Origin: Paragorgia papillata
Taxonomy: Eukaryota; Cnidaria; Anthozoa; Scleralcyonacea; Coralliidae
Direction: 5' to 3'
NCBI GenBank assembly: GCA_035771165.1
Contig: JAWNZC010000421.1
Span: forward strand, 3,388,501-3,452,500
DNA: 64,000 bases
Part shown: positions 22,933 to 36,087 of the stretch, one piece after another
Layout: each line of letters starts with the position of its first letter
How positions within the stretch are numbered: the first letter of the stretch is position 1
Notes under the pieces: model-generated
Databases searched by the model: none
Seen by the model: the letters and a program-made list of their open reading frames with translations, nothing else
Told to the model about the DNA's origin: nothing
Program-made: the position numbers and the translations under genes

Positions 22933-25609
22933 ATGAATGTTTTTCTGCACACAATCCGTCGTTTTTCTACAAGTAACGTCTATTCTAAATCAAGAACAGT
23001 CAACTCTGGTGTTTTATGTGATATTGATGGTGTGTTATTACGAGGACGTGAAGTATTGGTTGGAGCAAGGGAGGCTATTCAAACACTTTATCAACAACAT
23101 GTACCAGTATTATTTTTAACAAATCAAGGATTGCAATCTGAGAAGGAAAAGGCATTTAATTTATCCAAACATCTCAATTTAAAGGTATTTATTCAATTTA
23201 GAAAACTGCCATTAAAGTTATGATTTATTTATTTTGAATTATCATGGCTTTGTTTTATATATTTTTTTATTTTCTCCAATCAGGTTAAACCTGAACAAAT
23301 TGTGCTCTCACACAGCCCTCTGCGGCTCTGTCCAAAGCTGCATGATAAATCTGTTTTGGCTTTAGGGCAGCAAAATATTGAAGAAACAGCATTTTCATAT
23401 CCTTTTAAAGTCTTGGTTATAAATTGTATTAAGGGGGCTCAGATGGAGAGGACTCGCACCCCTCAGGCCATGTGGGGCTCAGAAGGGGAGGGGTCACACC
23501 CCTCAGGCTATGTGGGGCTCAGATGGAGAGGGGTCACACCCCTCAGGCTAGGTGGGGCTCAGATGGAGAGGGGTCACACCCCTCAGGCTAGGTGGGGCTC
23601 AGAAGGGGAGGGGTCACACCCCTCAGGCTATGGGGGCTCTGATGGAGAGGACAACCTCAGGCTTTGTGGAGCTCAGATGAAGAGGACTCACACCCCTCAG
23701 GCTATATGGGGCTCAGATGGGGAGTGGTCACATCAATCAGGATAGGTGGCCCAGATGGACTCACACCCTAGACTACAAAGTCAATCACCCTTAACTTTAC
23801 TTACACTTGGCTTCAAAAATATCTGTCAAATAGAAGATATCCAAGCTGCTTATCCATTGCTTGATATGGTTGACAAGAAAAGAAGATACAGAAATCAACA
23901 TGTATGTCACTGTGTAGATGATTTGACTTGTCAATAAGGATGGCAATGTACATGGGAATGTACTTGTTGATTAATCTCTGATATAAATCACTTTCTCTAG
24001 GTAGATCTACAGTGTGAGAAACAAATTCAAAAAATTGAAGGTACCAAACCCATTCCTTCCTGAGGCATAGAGTCAGCCTCTATTAGACACAGGGAGCCCA
24101 ACTCTGATGCCTCTGACTGAAGCTGAAGATTGAGCTTGACTGAAAACTGAGGCTGCTTAACAGTTGTGTAAGCTGGGATTGCGGCGCTTCTCTTAACAGT
24201 TGGATTATATGCATATATATGCAAATTGCAGCGCACGGTAATTTGAAACTTGAAACAGCTGTGGGCTTGTGCCACGTGAATGGCGCATGACGCTCACTGA
24301 AAGCTGAGACAACTAAACATGCAGTGCTGCGTTCTGTCATGTAATTTGAGCTTGAACAAATTGATGTTGGTGGAACACCCGCGGTGTGATAGCACTGCGT
24401 GTTTAGTTGTCTCAGCTTTCAGTGAGCGTCACACGCCATTTATGTGGCACAGAAGCCCACAGCTGTTTCGAGTTTCAAATTACCGCGCGCTGCAATTTGC
24501 ATATATATGCATATATTACCAACTGTTAAGAGAAGGTTTTCAGTCAAGCTCAATATAATAAAACAAAAAAAGAGGCATCAGTGTTGGGCTCCCTGTGTAT
24601 TAGACAGAGTAAGTGCAGCAATATTAATATTTGTTTCAGGTATTGTGCTGTTAGGAGAGCCAATAAGATGGGAAAGTGCTCTGCAGTTGGTTATTGATTT
24701 GTTGATTTCAAATGGAGACCCCTCAGTACCACTGTCAGTTATTGCTAAAGAACATATGCCAGTTATTGCATGTAACACTGATTTTCTCTGGATGGCTGAG
24801 GCACCAATACCTAGGTACAGTAATGTTCACAGTTGGCAGTAATTCTTAACATTGATTTGTGATCAAACTACAAACCCATTCTTGTTGGTTTGATAATTAT
24901 TTTTTGAAAATATTCTTTTAGGTTTGGTCATGGAGCATTTCTTTTTTGTCTGGAATCTCTGTACAAGGTAGTTGACACTGATTCAGTGTTTAAAAAATAT
25001 TTACTTCTTAAGATACAGTACCTCAAAGTTACAGAATTCACTCCCTTCTCTGGATCAAAACTGTTCTCCCAAACTAAGTGCTTTATGTTCTTTTCTTTAC
25101 GACGCAGAAACTCACTGGCAACACCTTGCATTATACCATGGTCACTGGTAAACCATTTCTAGTAACATTTCAATATGCTGAAAGAATTATTCAGGAGTAT
25201 TTAAAACATAAACATTATGATAATTTTTTAAAAAGAATTTATGTCATAGGGTAAGTAATGAATTAATAATCAACTGTGCTACTGATTGAGATGAAAATCA
25301 GTATCAAACCCAGTCTTTGTTTTTTCTATATTGTGTAGTGATAACCCAGATACTGATATCTATGGAGGGAATATATACAAGCAATATGTCCAAAATTGTC
25401 ACCTGAAAGGGAATGAATTTGATAAACTTACTGTGAATGATGTAAAATCCATATTGGTTGGCACTGGAGTTCATTCAAAAGAAGGTTCAGTAGACAAAAC
25501 AATACATGTTCACAAGGATATAATGTTTGATCCTGATTTTAGAAATCCAGACTATAGTGTCGAAAATATTGAAGATGCTGTCAAATTAATTATAACCAAT
25601 GAAACATAG
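22933..25609 (+). CDS. HDHD5: HAD-family hydrolase, HDHD5 (CECR5)-like
   Basis: Haloacid-dehalogenase-fold protein, probably mitochondrial; the substrate is unknown. Firm exons: 22933-23184, a second starting at 23284, one ending at 23901, then 24001-24040, 24640-24814, 24922-24967, 25108-25250 and 25339-25609 (TAG). Seen: a basic, Arg/Ser-rich N-terminus fitting a transit peptide, HAD motif I as CDIDGVLLRG (first Asp nucleophile), motif II region VPVLFLTNQG, IVLLGEPIRWE, and motif IV GDNPDTDIYGGN. The blocks match human HDHD5 along their length. The join between exons 2 and 3 (about 23400-23800) is unclear because a minisatellite fills it and stays in frame except for one TAG at 23743-23745. 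AATAAA at 25682 is a poly(A) candidate. Confidence 0.9.
23433..23750. repeat. 41-bp minisatellite between HDHD5 exons 2 and 3
   Basis: About seven to eight imperfect copies of CCCCTCAGGCTATGTGGGG followed by CTCAGATGGAGAGGGGTCACA. The reading frame of exon 2 runs through the whole array and meets a single TAG at 23743. Confidence 0.9.
24081..24606. mobile_element. Long foldback element in an HDHD5 intron
   Basis: Inverted arms of about 230 bp: CACAGGGAGCCCAAC near 24088 mirrored by GTTGGGCTCCCTGTG ending at 24597. They surround a spacer of about 65 bp (about 24325-24390). TATTAGACA flanks both sides (24081-24089, 24598-24606). No transposase. The element ends only about 35 bp before the exon at 24640. 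Confidence 0.82.
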
Positions 25610-26048
25610 ACAACCAGAATTTTTGAAATACTTTTTTAAAATGTTGTAAAAGTCAGTACACTGTACTAAATTATTTAGCAAAATAAAATTTTCAATTCTT
25701 AGTCAATTGTTTGTCCAGTTCATAGCTATAGGCATTTTGGGTTGCTAACTGACAAACAAGACTCAACTTTTGTACTTATTTCTCTTTCTGTTCTTGCATG
25801 TTTGTGATTTCCAGTCAGTGGGATTTTGTGCACAGGCAGATTGCAAGCTCTTGGTTTAATATAAATACTGTACTCACAACATACTATAGCTCACAGAAAA
25901 AAGATCTATTGCCCACTTCACACTAAATTCCACTGGAAGTCAGCCTCGTGTAATTTGAACAAAAAACTTATAATACAACAATTCTTGTAGATTTGTCCTG
26001 AACAATGCTTACAAACAATTCAGGTCACAGTATTAGTCTTGAAAAGTC
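25610..26048. other. Tail-to-tail spacer HDHD5 / NOL6
   Basis: 440 bp of AT-rich sequence holding both 3' UTRs. No other gene or repeat seen. Confidence 0.6.
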
Positions 26049-29000
26049 TCAAACTGGAAGATTTGCTATTTTGATGTCCTTTACAAGTCCCTCTCCAAGA
26101 ATTTCAAAATCAGAAAGAATGGCATGAATATTAGGAACCATGAGGTTTTCATCCTAAAAGAACGTGACAGAATTACTAAAATGATTATTTACTGCATGGC
26201 ATGCTAGCAGCATTTTATGTGAAAGACAATTTTTAACTGCTGCGTATATCTCATTACCTGATCAGAAGGAATACAATATTGACTGTGAAGAACCTACACA
26301 AAAACGGAGTGGAAATGTCAGTGGATATATTAATATGTAGTGTGTGAAGTGGTGTGGCTGTGAGCAGGAAGTATATGGTGAGAAGTAGCATGCTGCATGT
26401 GAGAGTGCAGGGGCGCAACTAAGGGGGGGGGGGGGGGGGTCGCGACCCCTGCCCTTTTTAACCCCTGCCCTTTTTGTACCTCTAATACTAAGGTTAGACA
26501 TTAGATAAACAGATAATTAATCGTATTGTAGCACGCAATACAATTCTCCGCAATAATGCGAGACCAAAATAAAAATTTCCGCAACCGAAAATACGAGAAA
26601 AGCGTCCTAAAAATGCAGGAAATGCCGTTTCAGAGACCCAAAATTGACCCCCTTAGAATCTCTGCTTCCCACACCACTGGCTTCTAGTCCCAAATTGTTT
26701 AGAATACTGAACGACTTTGCCCTTTTTTTGCGTTCAACCCCTGCCCTCGAAATTTTCTAGTTGCGCCCCTGAAGTGTGGTGTGAAATAACCACGAAGATT
26801 TCATGTAAAAATGGTAAGATAAAGACCAAAAATGGTAAGATAAAGACCAAAAATGGTAAGATAAAGACCAAAAATAGTCGGTTAATACAAAAACAACCAA
26901 CCTTAAATTGTGCTGGTTCAAACGCCGTTGGTTTCCAGACAATACCAATTACGTTTCCACCATACACGTCATGAAAGAACATGGCAATATCGGAAAATGA
27001 TTCCTCAAAAAAAGATAAACATAATCCTCACAGATACTGCAAACTGTCTTAACACTTTCAGTCTCACGCCAAGTGTTAGAAATCTTACTCTGACCAACGC
27101 AAGACAATTTTATTCAGCAAAGGAAAAAAGGTCCATGGTTCGTTTAAATATGACTACTCCTAGCTTGATAGAGGCTCCACAATAGTCTTCTTAAATCCCG
27201 AATCTCGTTCATCATTTCTTGTAGCCTGTTTCTCGTTATCAAAACAACCAACAGCCGTGCAGAGTTGGAAAAAGTATTCAACCTTCCTCCGGATGGGTTT
27301 TTAAGTTTAGATAACCTTCCTCAAAATATATAGCGAGAATTTTGTGTTTTGCAACGTTCATAAATACTGCGTGACTTTTACAGTACCTTGGTTTTCTAGG
27401 TTTTCCTAGGTAAGCTTTGGCATACTACAATAGCTACTAATAACTGACCACTGCTGACTGATAGCCTGCCAACTACCCTCGACTGCTGCGAAGATACAGA
27501 CATCACAGCAGACATGTCTCACAAATGTAACTGCTGCCACTGCCAGTGCTGCATAATTGTTGGTTAGCCAATGTTTTGCTGCAAATCGCATTTCTTCTCG
27601 ACACCTTGCTTGATCAATTGTAACTTTCTCAGATTACCGAATGTGTTGTTTCACGTGTTTTCACTTTAAACCTTCCTCACTAAAGTAAACCTTCCTCCGG
27701 GTGGTACCCGCATACCCGCAGCTTTTTTCCAACTTTGCAGCCGTGCACCAAATTTAAACATAATTATAATTACACTTACCTTTAATTCGTTTAAATAGAG
27801 CTGAACTGGATCAAAGTTGACGACTGGTAAGATCATATCAGAGCTTGACTTTGGTTGATAACTTACGACTTTAGTTGAATCAATTACTTGATAAAATCTA
27901 GGATTAAACTTCGTATGAAGACTGATTGTTATATCGTAATCTTCCATTGGAGGACGAAATATTTGCTGAAATTCAAAATATAAATACTTCATGTCATATA
28001 TCATGCAATAAGAATTAACAGAATGAGAAGTTGCAATACAGAAAAAAAATGTAAATTTGAGAGTATATAATACTGTACCATGAGATTTTGTCTTAAAAAA
28101 ATTCAGCAAAAAAAAATTCTCACAGTACTTAAACATGGAAATTGCCGATATCAAGCATAATTAATATGTACCTTTAAGTCGGTTGAATCAATGTTGCATT
28201 GAATAAGCTGATTATGAAGAAGAGCAAAAGATTCTTTAGCAAGAAGACTAGCACGTTTTAAGATCTGGAATTAAATTTCAATGAGAAAACGATTTAGTGG
28301 ATAATTCAAGAAAAACCACAATGCAGTCCATTTATATATGGCATGATGCATCACTTGCAGTTCCATGCCAATCACTGCATGGTTATCAACCAAGACTGAA
28401 TAAATCTATGGTGTAACATAACTAACATTCTTACCAATAAACTGGGATTGTCTTTTGTCCAATATGAACTATGTTTATCCTTTGGTGTAGCAATAACCAT
28501 GGCTGGCAACTGAGCTCTGTTAGATGTAAAATGCGACTGTATTGCTTGATAATCCAAAGCTTAAGTACAAAAAATAAACAACAAGAGTTAGTACTGTAAG
28601 ACTAACGTGGATGGTGTATTTCGATCTAATGAAAGAGCGAGGTTAGTTTTAAAGAACGTCAGAATGAAATATAATTTACCTGTTAGTTCATTGTTGAGAT
28701 TAACAATAAGAGGATTATTATTCCAATCAAATGTTGACAATAAGAGAAGAAAGCGTAGAAATGCAACCACTGGGGACCTTGGAAATTAAAATGTTACAAA
28801 AACATTACAAAACAGAACATGAAGATTAGAATGGAAGTTTGCGATATAATATTGGAAAATGAAAACAATGCACTGCATAACTCAGTCCCATTTTCTACTC
28901 AACCCTGGTCCCTTTCATCCTGTTGATATGACACTTGCGGGACAACCTGCATGGTAATATGGCGATAAAATGGTTAAGAAATGTTGCGAACTTACCCGGG

Positions 29001-32000
29001 CGTTGTGAATGGTGATGGAGTGAGAAATAAATAAGCAGTAATCAGTTCAATGCATTCCTCGCAAAAAAACGTCATTAACATATGAGACGATATCCAACGT
29101 TTTGTTAATCGAACACTGCTACCAAATGAGCTGTACTGTTGTTGGATTCTAGAAATAAAATACTAAAATTAGTGAGTCGGGATAGAGAGAGCTTTTGCAT
29201 TTTCAAATTATGAAGTAGTACGTTCTTACCCATGAATCATACTTGATAACAATGGAAGGTGAACAATTTCTTTTTCTAAATTCTTTGCATTAGCTTCATG
29301 AAGTTGTTTCAAGGAACCAATCCCTGTGCTTTGTTGGTATAAAATCATTTCACGATAATGACCAAGTTTAATACGAAATGCAAAACCATCCTAAAGAAGT
29401 TACAACATAATTATTTAGAATTTCAATAAATCAGAAAGACTCAATAATTTATGAGGGAAATGCAACAAAAATCATACATTAGTACTCACTTTAATAACGT
29501 CAATGTATTTGGTGTTAGCTACTGCAGGAAGTTGGCATTCTTTCCTCAGTAAGTTAGCAATATTAAGAAGAAACGCAGCTTTTATACGCTGAATAGCGTC
29601 AATATCATCTGGCCACTGACCACTTGTTTCAAACTGAATTAGAACTAAAGAGAGAACGTCAAAACTTATGGTTTTTACTGCGCTTTGTATTTGGGGGATT
29701 GGGTAGAATTTTAAAGCAACAAATACAGCAATACGTTCCATGGTAACAACAAGAAGAAACAACCACCAACACCACCAACAACAACACCACCAACAATCAC
29801 CACCACCACAGCCAACACAAAAAATCACCACCACCAGCCAGCAGCCACAGCAACACCACGAATGCACAAAATATTTCTGTTCTTGCATACCTTCACTTAC
29901 TGGGCACCATGTTGGAGCCTTCTTTGATTCCACAGGAATAGTGATATCTTTTTTTATATTATGCTGAACATCGTGCGCACTATGAAAGCAAGGCACTGGT
30001 GGGAAAACCTGCAACAGGAAATGAGCATAGTTTGCATGAAACGCATCGAAAAATAGAAAAGCCGATTAGCAAAATTTAAAATTGGTATAACCATAGGAAT
30101 AAATCCACCTTGATGCTAGCCATATTTCAAAAAACATTTTCCAACCTAAGTCGTCCTGGTCAACACACAATAGCATACCTCAGTTCCACGTAGCACAGGA
30201 GATAATCCTTGAATTGAATTGATAGATAATGGTAACGGTAAACTCCGTAACTGTTTTCCTAACGACTCAAATGTACGGATTACAGTTTGAATTGCTTCCT
30301 CTCCTGTTCCACTTTCAAAAACATTGTCTTTCTTTTTGTTTTTAGACTTAGACACTACATGCTGTTCTAATATTGATTCCAATTCATTTGAAATGAAGAC
30401 AATTTGTGAAGGGTCAATAGCACCATGTCTACAAAAAAGATGTATTTCATGTTACTAAATATTCCTACTAGATTGTTGCGGTGACATCGCACATGTTCAT
30501 GATTGATATTTATTATGTAAAAGCAAAACTACTTCACCTGTTTAAAATATCTTTTATAATTTGTTCACAAATTTTTCTTTTTTCTGAAACATTATTACAC
30601 GTCCAAACGACAGCCTCTGAGATAGAACCATCTTGAAATCGACGCAATTCTGACTTTTCACCCCAAAACTCTCTAAAGATCTTTGCCTAAACATTTTATT
30701 TTAATATTATTAAGGGGAAACACGTTGTAAGCAAACAAACAAATCTAGAAATGATCTAAACTGGTTTGTCTACCTCAACATGATCTGCGCTTGGTCCTTT
30801 CTCCAAAATATTCGTAGCATTATCTGTGTTTAGTAAAATACCAACAGTAGCAGAATGTTGACTTGCCAGAGGAGGCTTCTCTTTTAATGGCCACTACATT
30901 TAGTACAAAATAATAATAGACAACTAAAAATTAAGAACTAGAGACTTAATGTAAAATAATTGTATTGTAGCTGTGACAATACCACCACCACCACCACCAC
31001 CAACAATACTACTACAAGAACAGCAACAACAACAGCAGCAACAACAACAACAGCAGCAACAACAGTAACAACAGCAGTAACAGCAGCAACAACAGCAGAA
31101 ATAACAGCAACAACAACAACAGCAGCAACAACAGCAGCATTGAACAATAGCAGCAGCAACAACAACAACAACACATACATGCAACTACCTTTGGAAATGT
31201 TTCAGGTTTAAGAGCTAGGAGTTCAATTCTATTTCCAAGAGCTTTTGTAAGAAGTTTCTCCAGCCAAGACAAACCCACTTTTGCTGTGTCCCCAGCTCTG
31301 TCAGCCAACTCAGAATCAAGATGCAGATTTTCAAGGACAGTTTTAAAGACTCCAACATCTTTAAGACTTAGGAAAGAGACAAGTTATTGAATAAGATTTT
31401 GTACTCAAATATATATTATACAACAACTTCAGGCAATACTATACACTGTGCATAGTTACAAACTGCATCTCAACCTACCAAAAGAAGTTATCAAATCTGG
31501 TAATAAATGGGATAGTCTTCATAAACAAAGAATCAAAGCCATTCACACTGTGGCTATCAAGAATATCTAGTGCAAGCTTGGCTTCTTGACTCAACTAGAA
31601 CAGAGTGTAAAATTTCATGTCATATATAGAAATACCATTATTACCAACAGCTATGTACAGTACTACTTATGTTTTAGATACTGTACATAAGTTTCCACTC
31701 TAGTTTTGGAAAAACTTACTTGTTTAAATGTCATTTTTGTCATGCTTGCAAAAAGATTGAGATATCCTGAAGAATCAACAAAAACTACTTCAAATGCATC
31801 ATGGAAATGACTTAGAGAGGGCTGGAAAAAAGAAACACAGAAATATAAAAATCTCTACAATAACATTCACTGATAAATTTTCTGTAAGCAATGATCTCAT
31901 AAAAACAAAACTATACTCTTCCACTAACCATGTGATCATCAACAAAAGATTTTTGATCCAACATTGAAACACCAACTGAAGTTAAATCCTTTGATGCTGA

Positions 32001-35000
32001 GGAACAAACAAGATCATTAATGGCCAACCAATTGTAATGAAAAATGAGCAGACCTGTTTCCCAACCCACGCACCTCACCCCACCCACAATCTCACCTCAC
32101 CTCACCTCACCACACCCACCTCACCCCACCCACCCTACCTCACCCCACCCACACCCACCATCTCACCTCACCCACCTCACCCCACCTCACCCACACACCT
32201 CACCCCACCCCTCTCACCACACCCACCTTACCCCACCTACCTCACCCCACCACACCCATCTCACCCATCTCACCCCACCTCACCATCACCCACCTCACCG
32301 CACCCACCTCACCACACTCACCTCACCTACCTCACCCCACCCATCTCACCTCACCCACCCACCTCACCCCACCCCTCACCACACCCACCTTACCCCACCT
32401 ACCTCACCCCACCACACCACACCCATCTCACCCCACCTCACCATCACCCACCTCACTGCACCCACCTCACCACACTCACCTCACCTACTTCACCCCACCC
32501 ATCTCACCTCACCTACCTCACCCCACCCATCTCACCCCACCTGAATATACACTTACCTAAAAATTGCCAAAATATCCTAAGTACTTGGTAAGAGCTCATA
32601 TGTTGACTGACTTGATGGCTTTGAAGTAAATAAGCAATTACCATCGAGACATGAAACCCAGTGAAACCTTGAAAACCCTAAAAAATAAAATACTTCTTCA
32701 AACATACATATAAAGTAAAATACGTGTAGAGCATATTACTTAAATAAGAAAATTTGACAACATCAACTAAGAACTACATACAGTGATACCAGTACACTGT
32801 CAGGTAATTGATCACTACCTTGTTCAACTGACGTTGATCTAGCCAGACTTTGCATAGAACTATAGCATCAATTAAAGACTGGTGCTCAGAAATGTTATTG
32901 TAGAGAAGATGAAGATGTTGTTCTAACAGCATGTCTATTAAGATTGATGAGTTATAATGTGGAGTGGGTGAACCAGGATCTGAAAGAACAAAGAATACTT
33001 TAATTACATTTACTGTATTATTTCATACCACATGTGTACAATATAAAGCCTCAATGTTGTTGGCTTTTAGTATTTTACTCTGGCTAATGTCAGATGATTT
33101 GACTCATCAAGGGAAGAATTCTAGTACCTAGGGAAAGGGTTAATACAGTAAAAATCAAAACATAACCTTCTTGGGGTAATTGTTTTGATTGTGTTTCAAC
33201 TTGCTGAGCAAAAAACCAGTGTTTCCTGACATTATTAACTTGTGGTAATAATCTAGAAAGTTTAAATGTCTTTGCTGGCAAGGTGATAAATATCTTGATA
33301 ACAAATTTTCCTTCAGTTTTACCTGTAAATAAACAAGAGAGTATATTAACAACAATCCAATGTTCAAAATGATGGAATTATTAATCAAAGGTAATTAAAT
33401 AGACAATGTTTTAGATTTAATAGTAGTATTGTATTTTATCCAAAAATACTTGGGACTTCACCACCTTTGCATTTTGCTAATGCATATTCAAGATAAATTA
33501 CCTTTAGGTTTCAAAACAAGAATAGGTTTCCATAAATCACCATTGTGTAAAGAAAACTCAACTTGTTTAAACAACTTGCTTTTTTTAGTATGTGAAGCAA
33601 TAATTGCAAGGTAAAGTCCTCTCTTATAGTGATAACGAAGGTTCAGGTAGTCCTTTGCATGAATGCATTCCTAGGAAAAAATGTAATACATGTACAAACA
33701 ATGCTCAAAATAATGTTCAGCAGTATTCTGGTCAAATGACTGGCTATCACTATCACAATATTTTTTATTACCAACTTGACAAAATTTTGGTCAGTTATCT
33801 TATGATTTTAATTCAGCCAATCATAATGACTGGTGACTGACTGTTATTTTAAGCCCTGATACATAATGTGATAAACAGTGTGATAAGTACTAGTGGTTAT
33901 CATACTCTTTTAAATGGAAAAGTGTGATAACCATTATTACAGTATTTCAAGAAGCTTTAACATTGCTTGGAGCTTGCAGCCCCTTGTGGCCTTAAAACTT
34001 CACTCAAGATGATGAATCCTTCATCACACTTGTGACCATTGATTATAAACCCTTACTTGCTGTAGACTAGTAAAATTGTACTTAAGAAATAAAATATCTA
34101 TAATTCATTGTCTTAACCAAAGTATTATATTTTATTCTTTACCTGTGGTATTTGAACTGCTATGTCAATGTTTAAAAGTGACTTGCATAGTGTTCCTAAA
34201 AGATAACTTCCAACAACATTCACTGATTTTGGTTTCATAAACTTGAATTTTCCCTTAATTGGGCCAGGCAGAGGTGGTAGAGGAATATGAATCTTGTCAG
34301 GAAGCCAGTTCACATCACTCACCTTATTAGGATAATTAAAAATATTTTATTAGCCAAAATTAAAGAGGTAGCACTGTCAATGTTGTGAAGCATACTAGCC
34401 TGCAAATACAGCCTGTCATTCACACTTTATTTGCAAGCTAGAAAGGACACATAGTTATGGGCTGTGACAGATATCCACAGGTACAGGATACACCATATAC
34501 TGATTATACCCAACCAACAAAGTCAGACTACCCTTTTCTTATTACCATGTATATGTAATTGGTTTGGTTGCCCAAAAGGTATAGTTCAAGACATTCCAGC
34601 CAGAGGCAGCCAAATACTTTTTCTTTACTTTACTTCTCAAAGAATCTCTCAGACATCCTAGGCAGCAATGAGTTAACAAGTGATTAACCCATTCCTGCCT
34701 GAGCCAGTGAAAAACAGCCCTTTATTGTTTTACTCTGTCTAACTCCTAGACAGCAATGAGTTAACAAGTGATTAACCCACTCCTACCTGAGCCAGTGAAA
34801 AACAGCCCTTTATTTTTTTACTCTTTCTTAATTCTGCCAACTATCTACCATAATACATACATCTTGCTCGTTTCCATCTGGCAATGACATTAACAGTTCA
34901 TTTAATGAATGCAATGTTTCTTCAAGCTTTTTCTTCTTCTTCTTTAAGGTAACTTCTGACAATAGTTCATTAATTTGCATTCGAAGCAAACTTGACTGGA

Positions 35001-36087
35001 ATAAATTTTCTGTTTCTTTTAAAGAATTAATTTCTTCAGATGTTGGTGGTCGATATAAACTTTCCTTGTTGTCTGAATAATGAAATGAACGTGCAGCATC
35101 TCCATCTTTACTTTCCTTCATGAGAAAATGAAAAGTAAGTTAAAAAAGAAAAATGGCTAATATATACCAGTGGCAAAGAAAGATGTTTTATATTGGAGAG
35201 GCTAATTCATTAATAGAATGATCAAGAGTGTATTTTGACCACCATCCCCAGCAAATTTTAAGCTATTCTTGGACCCATTTTCAGAGATATTGTGGGGACT
35301 TAGTAGATTGAAAGCCAGCCACCCACCTCATCTTGTTCTCACTCATGTGGCTGCCAGGGTGCATTCCATGTCAACCCCACACCGAAGATAAGCCATGGGC
35401 ATTCAGGTGCTGCACCAAGGGCAGTCAAGATGAATGCTAGTGCCGGTGCCACCCCACTGACTTGCATAGTTGTATGGTTGTATATGTGCACCAGCATGCC
35501 GACCACAGTGTCATTGTGCACCAGCACACCCAGCACTTTTGAAACTCACGCCGAAGATCTTCGGTGTGACCTACATGGAATGCACCCTGGGGTGGCTGGC
35601 TTTCAGTCTAGGGCTTGGCCTATATATTGGGAAGGTTATAGGTCACCTAGCAATACCCCCCCTGTCCCCATCCCCCACCCACTCACCCAATGCAAACTTG
35701 TGTCAACTTAAGCCATACCAATGGTTTACAGACAAAAGCACTTTCCAACTCTCCTTACACTCATTCATGTGAGGTATTTGTGTATTCAACAACATATACT
35801 TGTGTTTGCATGTATTATTATTTGATATATACTCTTATAATAAACATCTCGTTAACTTCTTATCTGTTCTGATAAAAATAATTACAACCGTGATAAAATA
35901 TGAAATATTTAAGAATCACTTTTCAATATTCACAGAACATTCAAACAACCACGTGGGTATATATTTATAATTTATTTTTAAAATATACAAATTTTCTTGA
36001 CTAAAACCCAAGAATTAAACAAAATAAAAATACTCTTACCTTTAGAGACTTTAAACCATCACTTTCAGCGTCGTTTTTCCGCTTCAT
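26049..36087 (-). CDS. NOL6: Nucleolar protein 6 (NOL6/Nrap/Utp22)
   Basis: Component of the small-subunit processome (UtpC with Rrp7) needed for 18S rRNA maturation in the nucleolus. Its fold is a tandem of inactive nucleotidyltransferase/PAP-OB modules. 24 exons, first 36087-36040, then 35115-34861, 34322-34143, 33670-33502, 33322-33167, 32979-32819, 32677-32557, 31996-31929, 31821-31720, 31594-31479, 31366-31189, 30893-30774, 30686-30538, 30428-30179, 30008-29891, 29644-29490, 29390-29230, 29148-28996, 28777-28680, 28559-28435, 28264-28172, 27965-27780, 27003-26902, 26153-26049. Total 1122 residues, close to the human length. Family blocks seen: VNVVGSYLLGT, KSELRRFQDGSI, SGQWPDD, FDWNNNPLIVNLNNELT, RPPMEDYD, GGNVIGIVWKPT. 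The start follows a short out-of-frame upstream ATG. Introns hold many simple repeats. Confidence 0.96.
26408..26771. mobile_element. hAT-like non-autonomous element, copy 2
   Basis: CAGGGGCGCAACTA...TAGTTGCGCCCCTG ends, and a body closely similar to the copy at 10972-11411 but lacking about 100 internal bases. It lies in the last NOL6 intron. Confidence 0.8.
26808..26875. repeat. Short 20-bp tandem repeat
   Basis: Three to four copies of AAAATGGTAAGATAAAGACC in the last NOL6 intron. Confidence 0.9.
27252..27745. mobile_element. hAT-type non-autonomous element with 8-bp duplication
   Basis: The 8-bp direct repeat CAGCCGTG (27252-27259 and 27738-27745) flanks a 478-bp body starting CAGAGTTGGAAAAAG and ending CTTTTTTCCAACTTTG. 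CCTTCCTCCGG motifs lie just inside each end. An 8-bp duplication and CA..TG ends are hAT hallmarks. No transposase frame. In NOL6. Confidence 0.85.
29738..29868. repeat. (CAA/CCA)n repeat in NOL6 intron
   Basis: Irregular CAACCACCA-type triplets in the intron 29645-29890. No gene. Confidence 0.9.
30975..31172. repeat. (CAA/CAG/CCA)n repeat in NOL6 intron
   Basis: About 200 bp of imperfect CAA, CAG and ACC triplets ending about 17 bp past the splice donor of the exon 31366-31189. Poly-Cys, poly-Val and poly-Leu frames here are repeat artefacts. Confidence 0.93.
32052..32545. repeat. CTCACC/CACCC minisatellite in NOL6 intron
   Basis: Nearly 500 bp of CCTCACCCCACCCAC-type sequence between NOL6 exons 7 and 8. 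In the NOL6 sense strand it reads GGTGAG and GTGGG over and over. It contains short higher-order duplications (for example TCACCATCACCCACCTCAC near 32280 and 32440). Confidence 0.95.
34680..34830. repeat. Duplicated foldback-family fragment
   Basis: A block of about 70 bp (ACAAGTGATTAACCCA ... AAAAACAGCCCTTTAT) occurs twice in a row. A diverged copy is at about 21110 in Homer. It belongs to the TTAACCC...TACTCTG dispersed family. Confidence 0.7.
35310..35604. mobile_element. Foldback element in NOL6 intron 1
   Basis: Inverted ends GAAAGCCAGCCACCC and its mirror ending at 35604, with inner arms around GGGTGCATTCCATGT. Non-coding. Confidence 0.75.

Noticed and set aside
30924..31211. Poly-Cys/Val/Leu/Thr frames
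   Set aside because: Products of the CAA/CAG repeat in a NOL6 intron.
35430..35772. Overlapping frames with Cys/Pro-rich products
   Set aside because: They fall on a foldback element in the first NOL6 intron and show no homology blocks.
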